Made by a program: the position numbers and the translations under genes. A model generated the notes under the pieces. The model did no database searches. It saw only the letters and a list, made by a program, of their open reading frames with translations, and was not told the DNA's origin. Below, in pieces: positions 43,090-51,940 of a stretch of 64,000 bases of DNA (the stretch's first letter is position 1; the number at the start of each line of letters is the position of its first letter). This DNA comes from Chelonoidis abingdonii (lineage: Eukaryota; Chordata; Testudines; Testudinidae). The stretch is from assembly GCF_003597395.2 (NCBI RefSeq), contig NC_133770.1:297051398-297115397 (forward strand), given 5' to 3'.

Positions 43090-43844
43090 CATCGGGAGAT
43101 AGCTGGAGTGCTGGGGCATACAGGTCTGAGTAGAGAGTCCACATATCAAGAGTCCTTCAGTGAGAGTGTCCAGATGACCGATATGGGGCATTTCAAGGAT
43201 TTCACGGGTTTGTGGATGCTTGTGGTGAGATAATTAAAACTCTGCGGGCTCTGAGGATATTGTATTATGTTTGTGTTAGTGTAGGGAGTGTCCTAGAGAT
43301 AGTCATTTCTTAGTGTGATTCCTCAGTGGAGATCTGAGGGAAGTGGCCTGTAAATTGGTATTGGAGAGGTTATCTGGTGGCCTCCTTTGTAGTCAGACTG
43401 TTCATTATGACACAGCACCTCCTTTATCAACTCTTTGTGATAATGTCAGGGTGGTTTCTGGAGGCTGTGCATGGCATTGCATTCTGCACGACTTAGGTTA
43501 TGGAGGCAAGCGATTGTTTTCCACGATTTCTGCCTGTGCACGTCGCGGAAGCATTCAATGTATAGGTCAGACTGTCATTTCGACCCTCAGGAGGAGTCCA
43601 TGTGGAGTTCTTCTTTTGTGCTGTTGATGGAGGGTACCTGTGTACCAGTGCACTGTTCAGTGTTGTCCTGGAAGTATTCTTTGAGTCAGAGATGGCGAAG
43701 GTAGGCTTCAGATCGCCACAGAACTGTATCATGTTGGTGGGGGTGGCAGGCAGAAAGAGATCCCCGAGATAGGAGAACTTTTCTCTTGGCTGAGTTGTAG
43801 TTGATAGATTGACAATATGTGCTGGGGGGTTAGGGTACCACGTA

Positions 43845-44632
43845 TTGTGGCCCCATGTGCAAGTAGGACAATATCCACACTTTCACAGGCCTTGGGCGGC
43901 AGGCAGTCCTCGCCCACAGCAACCTGTGAACCTGAACGTATTCTCACCAGCAACTGCACACCGCACAATAGTAACTCTAGCTCAGAACAACATGGCAACA
44001 AACCCCGATGCCAACCTCTGCCCACATATCTTACACCAGCGAACCCCCAAATACCACAAGCGACAATCTAACCAGATCAGCCACACCATCACCGGTTCAT
44101 TCAGCTGCACGTCCACCATGTAATATACGCCATCATATGCCAGCAATGCCCTCTGCTATGTACATCACCACGGACAGTCTCTACGGAAAGGATAAATGCA
44201 CACAATCAATATTAGGAAGGCAATATACAAAAACCTGTAGGAGAGCACTTCAACCTCCCTGCCACACTAACAGCAGACCTTAAGGTGGCCATCCTGCAGC
44301 AAAAAAACTTCAGGACCAGACTCAAAGAGAAACTGCTGAGCTTCAAGTTCATCTGCAAATTTGACAACCAACTGCTCATGATTGAACAAAGACTGGAAGG
44401 CCTTGCCAACTACAGAAACCAGTTCCTCTTCTTGGTTTTCACACTCAATGCTAGAACAGGGCCTCATCCTCCCTGATTGAACTAACCTCGTTATCTCTAG
44501 CTTTGCTGCTAGCATATATTACCTGCCCCTGGAAATTTCCACTACATGCATCTGACGAAGTGAGTATTCACCCACGAAAGCTCATGCTCCAAAACGTCTG
44601 TTAGTCTATAAGGTGCCACAAGATTCTCTGCA
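43845..44632 (+). mobile_element. Inverted 3' arm (pseudo-LTR) of the PLE
   Basis: The plus strand repeats the PLE 3' coding end. It holds a second decayed GIY-YIG segment (44121-44165, 'YAIICQQCP'), a C-terminal part with VAILQQKNFR...LKEKLLS (44282-44340) and the terminal non-coding tip. By eye it differs from the left arm roughly every eight bases in the coding part but not at all over the last 112 nt. It lacks the final 41 nt (TATCAGAGG tail) present at 40478-40518. Confidence 0.85.
44548..44587 (+). ncRNA. Hammerhead-ribozyme-like core in right PLE arm
   Basis: Stem I strand GCAT (44548-44551), then CTGACGA (44552-44558), which fits the conserved CUGANGA. A short stem II follows: GTG at 44560-44562 with CAC at 44573-44575. 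Next is GAAA (44576-44579), a two-base GC stem III (44580-44581), then the UH cleavage position TC (44582-44583), and ATGC (44584-44587), which pairs with the first GCAT. A minimal stem III that favours dimers is known from hammerheads of PLE pseudo-LTRs. Activity is not shown by sequence alone. Confidence 0.65.
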
Positions 44633-44643
44633 ACTTTGGCAGG

Positions 44644-45240
44644 AGCACCCCTGAGGTTCTACTCCCTTTCCATACTCCCTGCCACACTGGGCATTCTGGA
44701 CCCTGTGGTGACCAATTTTACAGGGTGCTTTCCTATGAACTGACCCATCAAGACCAGCCTCCAGTCCCCAGACAGCCTCTTCCCTTGGAAGCCTCTCATC
44801 CTAAGGATAACTTTGAGGTGGAACAGCAGCTAAGAGATGAGGAGGAAGCATTCCCTTCCAACAAATTCTCGTGTCCTGAAGTTCTGGCCCCAGCACCATC
44901 CTACATAGATGACTTCAACGTTTTTCAGGACTTAGAGAAGAGGGTGGCCGAGACTTTTCAGATCCCCCAGGGGCCGTGGAGGAATCCCAGCATTCCTTGT
45001 GGGATATCCTCCATTCTATATTGCAAGGCAAGCCAGCCATATGTATTAATGATGCAATATTGTCATCAGGCCGTAACATCTGGCAGACACCTGTCACCTT
45101 TCCTCTGAAGGGCCTTAGCTCTTCAGCAACATTACCTACAAGTGCTTAAACTCTCTCAAGGTCACCAGGGCAACCTTGTGCTCTGTGGGTATTTATGTTC
45201 CTGCAACCAAGAGGGAATTTAGTAAATCTCTGAGAGCCCA
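44644..45240 (+). pseudogene. DIRS ORF1 (gag-like) remnant
   Basis: The frame 44725-45108 contains 'PSYIDDFNVFQDLEKRVAE', and shortly after, in other frames, 'SQHSLWDIL' and 'NIWQTPVTFPL'. This is the order seen in the gag-like ORF1 of vertebrate DIRS elements. The start of the protein lies on the other side of the PLE insertion (before 40467). Frameshifts occur near 44985 and 45030. Confidence 0.65.
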
Positions 45241-45459
45241 ATGCTCCTCCTAGGTCACATTTTCACTTTGCGGAATCTGATGGCACCACCAACTGAGATT
45301 CCAAGGTTTCACAAGAAGGGACCTTCCTCTAGTGCTACCACTGAGTTTTTCTCCTTAGCCAAGCACCCATTTTGATGCGTTTAGTCAATGGCCATGAACC
45401 GTTGCACTCGCTGGGTCATGCGCTTCCCCACCATGTCATCCACCTATCCCATGGGGGCT

Positions 45460-46760
45460 GCCTCTCCCGATTTATACCTTTATTGGGAGCTCATCACATC
45501 AGACAAGTGGATTCTGGAAAGAGTCTCATCAGGCTACACCATCCCTTTTGTTTCCTTGGCCCCAGCCCACCCAGTCCCTCTTCAGGGACTCTGCTCACAA
45601 GCATAGGCGCTGACTCCATGGGTGCTTCAGAGCTGGAGCACTCACAGAGCAAAATTTGTAGATGTGGCGCCCCACTGGCAGCTCCCTGCCCCGCTCCCCC
45701 ACCCCAGCTCACCTCTGCCTCCTCCCCTGAGTGGGCTGCTGCATCCTGCTTCTCCTCCATCCCTCTCTCCCAGTGCTTGTGCCATGAAACAGCTGTTTCC
45801 CGCAAGCCTTGGAGGAAAAGGGGAGGAGGAGGAATGTGGCATGCTTGAGGAAGAGGCGGGGCCAGGGCGGGGATTTGGGGAGGGATCCAGTGGGGCAGGG
45901 AGGGGGCGGAGTAGAGTGGGACAGGGGGTGGAGTTGTCTGGGGGGCCGGGGGTTATGAGCTCCCACCGGCTCCAATAACAGTTGGCGCCTGTGCTTTTTA
46001 GGTCTCTTTGAATTTGCCAGAAAGGAGTTTTATTCCAGAAACTTCCTAGTTCTGAATTAAAAAGGGGGATGGAGGTCAATCTTGGACCTCAGGACACTGA
46101 ATACCTTCATCCTAACTCAGAGATCCAACATAGGAACATACCATTGTTAGATTGAAGGGACTGGTTTGTGTTCCTCTCCCTTCAGGATGTCCACATAGCC
46201 ATGCATCCTGCACACACGATTCAGGGTTGGGAATAACACTACCAGTAGCAGGTCCTTCCCTTCAGCCTTCCAACTGCCCCAGGAGTCTTTACAAAAGTCC
46301 TCTCAGTTGTCAATGCCTGTCTACATTAGATGGGTGTGATTGTATTCCCCTTCTTCAAGGACAGCTCCTTTTCTGAGGCCAAGTCATCCACTAACAAGGC
46401 CTTAGCTCTGTTTCACTCCCTGGGCCTTCGCTTCAAGACAGAGAGGTCCAACGTAGTACCTGTTCAACATCTAGACTTCATCAGGGCCACACTGGACCCT
46501 CTAGCCAGCAGGGCATACTTATTCATGGACAGCCACATATCCACAATATAACAGAGCCCCCAGACCACAGCAGAATGTACCCACTGCTGACATTTGCAAA
46601 GGCCCTAGCAGGTCATCGGTGTGTACATTCACTCAGCACTATGCACTCCTCTACACTTCCACATTCAATGCAGCCTTTGGTGAGGCCGTCCTCTGCACTG
46701 GTATGGACTCATTTCCTCAGCATCTTCCTCCGTGTTGAGTTATGGCTTGGTAATTAGCCA
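45460..46760 (+). pseudogene. DIRS reverse transcriptase remnant
   Basis: The first piece, 'ITSDKWILERVSSGYTIPF' (45494-45550), precedes the RT. After a hAT insertion come 'KEFYSRNFLV' (46019) and GGWRSILDLRTLN (46069), then 'VLPFSLPTAPGVFTKVLSVV' (about 46252-46311). The catalytic YLDD is replaced by FFKD (about 46343). Next is LFHSLGLRFKTERSNVVPVQ (46408 on). This is the DIRS RT pattern, with a lost active site and several frameshifts. RNase H, methyltransferase and recombinase are not visible before the terminal repeat. Confidence 0.75.
45602..45993. mobile_element. hAT-like GC-rich element (392 bp) in DIRS pol
   Basis: The ends CATAGGCGCTGACTC and, reversed, CACAGGCGCCAACTG form a terminal inverted repeat. 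The interior has GGGTGCTTCAGAGCTGGAGC and GC-rich blocks common in turtle hAT MITEs. The flanks CTCACAAG and CTTTTTAG match poorly (4 of 8), so the target duplication has decayed. Removing it rejoins the DIRS RT upstream and downstream pieces. Confidence 0.7.
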
Positions 46761-46761
46761 A

Positions 46762-47115
46762 TGTGGAGCACCCATAGTGACATACACTCAAAGAAGGAGA
46801 GCAGGAACTCACCTGTACAATAACTGGAGTTATTCGAGATGTTATATCCCTATGGGTTGCTCCACTACCTTTCCCCTCTGCCTTGGAGTTCTTGCCTTCA
46901 GCTGTTGGAGTTGAGAAGGAAAGGGAATAGGGGTGGGTCCACTCCTCTTTGTGTAACCTCAGCCTGGCGCACAAAGGTGTGTAGGGCACAGGCATGGACC
47001 CACCGATGCTGCTGAAGAAAAATCTCCAATCAAAGGTGCGTGAGCTCACCCACACACAACATGGAGCACCCATAAGGGCATAACATCTTGAAGGACTCCA
47101 GTTACAGTGCAAGTA
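46762..47115 (+). repeat. DIRS 3' terminal region with internal hairpin
   Basis: TGGAGCACCCATAGTGACAT (46762) is complementary to the block ending GGGTTGCTCCA at 46864, so 46762-46865 can fold as a hairpin. The outer part (46950-47080) is the inverted copy of the left end at 39015-39130. A further TGGAGCACCCATAAGGGC at 47064 repeats the motif. These are the terminal and circle-junction sequences of the DIRS element. Confidence 0.6.
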
Positions 47116-49648
47116 AGTAATCACTTCTTTCCATGTCAAAAATGTTGACATGAAACCTTTCAAATTCAGAATTTTTAACGTTTTTTTTTCCCAACCAGAA
47201 CCGTCCATCAGAATGGACATGAATTTGCAAAGCATTTTGGTGTTGTCAAACCCACATTTTTCAGTGAAAAAAGTTTCATGTTAAAATTTCCCCCCTGCTC
47301 TAACCATCCCCATGACCAGCTGTTGTTTGCATTAGAAATTCCCAACACAAATGCATCTGCATTAACGGTGCCTTCTTGGGTCCTAGGACCTCTTCCTCAG
47401 AGCAAGGGTCCAGCACAAGGTATTCAGAGTCACACATGCCTCTGCTTCCAATCTCTTCCCGTTGTTTGTATTTTTCATCTGCAGGATAACATTTGTTGGA
47501 GAACCTTTGTTGGAGAAACTGAGTTATTTTACTCTATGTCTATGCTATGAATCAAACCCATGTTGCTTAGTGGGATTGTACCAGTATACCTACCAATGCC
47601 CTGGTGAAATCCTTGATGCTCATCTTTTCTTGGTGGTTATTTCCTGCCATGATTACCGGTAGCTGCTGTTTGAAAATACATAATTTTTTTTCCTCCACAG
47701 TCGTTGCTTTGTTGATGAGGATGTTTGAAATGAATGTTAACATGAAGAGATTATTGCAGTCCTGTTAGGACTTAGAGGAAATTACTATGCAAACAGATGG
47801 TACTCTGGGAAAGTGCTAAAAAGACTTTAGATTAGTGAGCCTGCAGGATGAAAGGAACCGATATTAAGGAACAGGGAGATATAATGATGTTAAAGAGAGA
47901 TGAACCAGTTGTTTGAAATTCCTCATGGAGCTACCACACTCCCTGTCCTCCCCGTTCAGCTCTTTGATATGCTCTCTCATTTTAGATCTCAACTACCACT
48001 TGCAATGAACAATTTCCAATGTTTTATTAGACTACGAGGAACTTTGATGTTAGAACTGGCTCCTTTCTGTAATTTCAGCCTTTAATGTTTCACGTGTTTC
48101 GTCCCACCAGTGCCCCTCCATAAATTGTCTTCTGCATTTGTCAGTTTTACTGCACCCAGCCCAAGCTGTCATCTGTAAAGCAGGGATGAGAAAACTTACC
48201 CATCTGAGTGAAGCCTCCTTGCGATTCGCAGATCAGAGGCACTATATAAAAACTACAAAGTATTATCGCTACTTACAGCTGTAACTTGCTGGAGAGATCC
48301 TTCAGTCTGCTACATCCATTTTGTACTGCTCACTTGGCACAAAAGGACTAGGGATGGAAATTACTAGCCGATAATTCCTGAAGCATAGTGGAGGTCTCCT
48401 TTAAAGGAGGGGACCTTGTCATAAGCCTGGGTAGGGCTGATGACAAGAAAGGGGTGTGGCAAAAGCAGAGCTCTACTACTCTGATCTTCCACTGGGGTAA
48501 GGTCTCTCTTATACCAGTCGTATGACTGAGAGCTGTTTCAGGTTATGCCAGGGCCAAGATCAGGAAGCTTCAACCTGTTTCCTGCTGGGACCCGCATGGA
48601 GTTTTGAAGAACCCATGCCAATCTAGTTCCCACTGCATCCAGGAGTATTAGCTTCGCTCATTTTGTGCCTTCATGGGATTTGGTCCTTGGAATCCAGCAG
48701 ATATGAAGCCCCTCTTTTTAGCTGCTCTAATCTGTCTCTTTATAAAGCCACCATCACTGCAGTAGCTGGGCCCATTCAGACACACACAGCCAAATTCGGC
48801 TCTCACTTACACCTCTGCAGTCCAATTAATTTCAGCTGGAGTTGCAAACATGGAACAGGCGGCTGCATTCAGCCTGTGGATGCCGCGGCTGCCTCCTTTT
48901 ATTCGTGTGTGTCAAGTTACTGGATTTTGATAATGATGCCCCTTTAAACTCCAGGGCTATGGTCATTGTATTCCCAAATTCTCTGGTAAGTGCTAAGTTG
49001 GCTGGAGAGGAGCTTCAAGTCATTGGTCCTTTCTGAAAATAGAGGTTAGCTCTCCACCCTGTGCAAAGTGAGTTGATGGTCTCATCCATGTTTGCAATGG
49101 AAAATGTATCCCCATTACAAAGTCCAGCACTACCACCGACTCTCAAAGGCACCCTTGTTATGAGTCTCGGTGGAGAGACATAGGACCGAGCGAGCCACGG
49201 AGTGGGATTTTCCTTCTCACACCTACGAGTGGACCTGATGTTGCTGGAAGAAGCAAGTACCTGGCACCTCTTGAAACAAGGCCACTTGGGTGCCTAAATG
49301 TGGATTTAAAAGACGAACCATAGGCTTCAAGCTTCAAGCTTTGCAAAGGCTGACTCTAGTTTTTAGGCGCAATTAGGCTCTCCAATCTTTAGTGGGATTT
49401 GGATCCTAGGGATGACCAAAGCAGCGGGCCTGCAGTTATGTCTATCCATAAACTGCAGGAGCAAAAGGAGAGGGCAGCTCTTAACACTCCATCCTTCAAT
49501 GAGCCGACAGGATCTCAATGGTTATGTTCTTTTCTAAATGGCCGAAACACCAGAAACAGCCAGGGGGGAAATAGCAACACCAGAAATCAACATGGGGAGT
49601 GTTTAGAACTGTGGGTCTCAAACTTATTTGATCACCCCCCTTCTTTGT
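47116..49648. other. Largely unassigned; AT-rich repeat piece and L2-like tail
   Basis: An AT-rich stretch at 47145-47310 resembles that at 36466. At about 48170-48280, 'GATCAGAGGCACTATATAAAA' resembles an L2/MIR-like tail. No gene is recognised in this 2.5 kb. Confidence 0.45.
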
Positions 49649-49656
49649 GTCTGTAG

Positions 49657-49841
49657 CAGAGCTGGCTCCAGGCACCAGCGAAGGAAGCAGGTGCGTGGGG
49701 CGGCCAATTGAAAGGGGAAGCAAGTCCAGCTCAGCACTTTGGCACTTTTCACTCCCTCTTCCTTTTTGGCGGCCACTCAGTTGGGTTTTCTTTTTTTTTT
49801 CTTTGCCGCTTGAGGCGGCAAAAAAGCTGGTGCTGCCCCTC
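49657..49841. mobile_element. Short hAT element (185 bp), perfect 8-bp TSD
   Basis: The duplication GTCTGTAG is exact (49649-49656 and 49842-49849). The ends CAGAGCTGGCTCC and, reversed, GAGGGGCAGCACC are diverged but still paired. GGGGCGGCC (left) and TTGAGGCGGCAAAAAAGC (right) are typical of a turtle hAT MITE family. Confidence 0.82.
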
Positions 49842-49849
49842 GTCTGTAG

Positions 49850-51920
49850 TAGTCTATGCCCACCCACATACTCTTTACAAGTACATATACTGATAAAAAA
49901 AATAATCAAGCGAGTCTCACTAACTATTAAAAACAGTAAGGAATGGATTCAAACAGAGCCAACAATCTACTGGAATAAGAGCAAAAGCAAAACTGTGATT
50001 GCAGTCGATCCTTCCAATTAAATGTGAGCATCACATCGTAGCAAATGGATTTACGTACAGATGGCAACGACTTTCTATAACGTTATGCAAGTTAACAGAA
50101 ATCCGTCCACCTGCAGAGCACCATCTAGAGTCACATGCACAGCACCATCTGAGGACCTGCTAGGTCTAGAGGAATCAGCTTGGCTAGGTTTTCATTGCTG
50201 TGGCTAAAAGAGGCACAGTAATTCCCCCGTCAAGCTTCTCACACCCCGCACAGATTACCTCTGATTTAGACCATGGCTCGGTGTGGCTGATCATGTCTCC
50301 TTCTGGTGGTCAGCCCCAGCAATGACACCTCCCCTTGCACCTACAGGAGCTTCCCTTATGTCTGAGTGGCTTGTGCTTTGGGTGCTGAAGGTCATAGGTC
50401 AGCCCCTGCTGTCAGCCATAGTATCTATATGTACGTGCTCACACCATTACAGCTCAGGAGTTTCACATTGGGCCTGATCTGAAGCCCAGTGGAGAAGACT
50501 GCCACTGACTTTAATTGGCTTTGGATCAGGCCCAGAAGGCCCAGCCAGATTCCTACCAGGGTCTTTCAACTGCTTTCAGTCTCAGTCAGACCAGCCTGGT
50601 AATCTCATGCAAAAGGAGTTGCAGGGAAACACCTTTTTTATCCTCTTGACTTTCGCTTCCTTCCTTTCTGTTTTCCTCCTTTCTTCCATTCTATGTGCTG
50701 TGTTTCCCTTTTTAACCAGCCTCCCCAAACCCCATCCTTGGGAAGGAGAGGGCAAGGGGATATCTGTAGGTTTCCTTTCTGTTGCTCAGAACCAGTTACT
50801 TCCACAAGCAAGAAATGTCCAAATTTAATCAATTGCCACCAAATTAATTTCTACAAGTGTTGCATGATCACCAGGGAGGGAGATGAACAAAGGGAACGGA
50901 GACAGCCAGGAAATCCCAGGGCACTGGTGCTTGGCTCTGAGAGGCAAACATAACTAATTGCAGCCGCTTAATTCCTGTGCCTTCCGCCAGTTCCCATGTC
51001 AAAGCCCAGGTGCTTTCACCAGTGTGTTAATTAGCTCTGTGTTAGCAAGCAGAAATGCCGGGATTGTTAAACGCTGCTGTTGGAGCCACCTCTCAGTTAG
51101 CTGCCATGTTTGTGTGGCTGGAATGAGCCGTGCTGATGATGCTGAGATTTGTTTTGAATCATTGCTACAGACTCTGGAACTTATTCATTCCTGTGGTTTT
51201 CAATTTTAACTTGTTACAGGTGACCTGGTCTCCCTGTTCACAATGGGGCAAATGGCCCTATCACTGCTGCGTGGTTGATGCAAGCTGCCAGTGTTTACCT
51301 GAGGTTGTATCTAATGGACGGAGAAGACACTGCCAACTCATTAGGAAGAAAATATCACTAGCACTCTGACTCGATCTGTTGGTTCTGTGCCAGGCTCTTC
51401 CAAGATAATGCCCTTACCTGATCTCATATGCTACAGAATCTTCTTAAGCAAGCAGTAAGGAGACAATGGACAGGAAATGATCACCTTCCCAGACATCCCT
51501 GTGGTCCCTGTCACTGCAGCGTCAGAGCGTGCCACATGGGTTTATCATTGCTACCCGCCCCCCAGTGGAGATGTGCTTTCTCTGTTTTACACACGAGGAA
51601 CCGAGTCACGGAGAGATGGAAAGATTGAAGCATTGCCCTCCATCTAGTGGAATTTTCCAAGCCTCAAGTTAGGCAGCTCTGTGGGGCCCAGACTCCTTGG
51701 TGGGCAGCTAAGAAAGAGATTGTTAGAAACTGGCCAGTTGAGCAGGGAACTGCCTAAGCTAGATGGGAGTGACATACTGAGGAGAGGAGAGGGGCTTAGA
51801 CGCCTAAGCAGCTGGCCTGGTGTGCTTGGCTGGCAAGCTAAGGATAGGTGCCTCCCGTGCCCATAAACCCTCTCCAGGAGTTAGCCGTCAAAGCCAGGTC
51901 TGCTGCTAGGGTAGCAAAAA
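49850..51920. other. Unassigned, with a diverged hairpin repeat at 50469-50533
   Basis: The arms around GGGCCTGATCTGAAGCCCAG and CTTTGGATCAGGCCC form a hairpin of the same type as that at 27634, with more mismatches. Otherwise nothing is recognised. Confidence 0.45.
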
Positions 51921-51940
51921 TCTCTCTCTCTCTCTCTCTA
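51921..51940. repeat. (TC)n microsatellite
   Basis: An uninterrupted TC run of about 20 bp. Confidence 0.9.

Larger units (their letters stand above)
40560..43835 (-). pseudogene. PLE reverse transcriptase / GIY-YIG endonuclease remnant
   Basis: Read on the minus strand from 43835. The N-terminal block contains STWTPPEGRN (near 43570). The early RT contains pieces near 43350-43480. After the LTR at 42190-43089 the RT continues with a motif-A-like region near 42085. 'YANHFMADLEHA' lies near 41900. The YIDD-equivalent position near 41818 has lost both aspartates, and is followed by FIIWTHG. The post-RT block has YQKPPTATTNQEE (about 41425). The endonuclease end has a GIY-YIG-like 'YAFICQQCPSAMILGQTG' near 40995-41040, and its C-terminus lies at 40674-40871. 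Stops and frameshifts are many, and the catalytic residues are gone, so it is dead. The RT plus GIY-YIG order is diagnostic of Penelope-type elements. Confidence 0.85.
40478..44632 (-). mobile_element. Penelope-like element (PLE) with inverted 3' arms and 11-bp TSD
   Basis: The main unit lies on the minus strand. Its 3' tail at 40478 reads TATCAGAGGGGTAGCCGTC in plus sense, and RT coding extends to about 43835. A second, partial 3' unit (43845-44632) is in the opposite orientation. The whole is flanked by one direct repeat, ACTTTGGCAGG (40467-40477 and 44633-44643), so it integrated as a single unit into the DIRS element. The outermost arms are identical over 112 nt (40519-40630 versus 44520-44631). 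PLEs are known for such direct or inverted pseudo-LTR arrangements. A TGTCATA LTR (42190-43089) later inserted into its RT region. Confidence 0.88.
39000..47115 (+). mobile_element. DIRS-like tyrosine-recombinase retrotransposon remnant
   Basis: The two ends are inverted relative to each other: GGAGATTTTTCTTCAGCAG...GGGTCCATGCCTG at 39066-39102 is the reverse complement of 46991-47028. This is the inverted terminal arrangement expected of DIRS elements. Between them lie an ORF1-like (gag) piece at 44725-45100, and an RT piece at 46020-46550 in the plus sense. The region 39180-40466 is the probable N-terminal or upstream part, with no recognised domain. A methyltransferase or tyrosine recombinase cannot be seen; the 3' half is deleted. 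A PLE (40478-44632) and a hAT (45602-45993) are inserted, so the net size is about 3.6 kb. Confidence 0.75.

Noticed and set aside
45372..45848. A 158-codon plus-strand frame
   Set aside because: It crosses from DIRS pol into the inserted hAT at 45602, so it is a chimera of two dead elements.
46717..47235. A 172-codon minus-strand open frame
   Set aside because: It runs through the DIRS terminal repeat and hairpin; its composition reflects the repeat, not a protein family.
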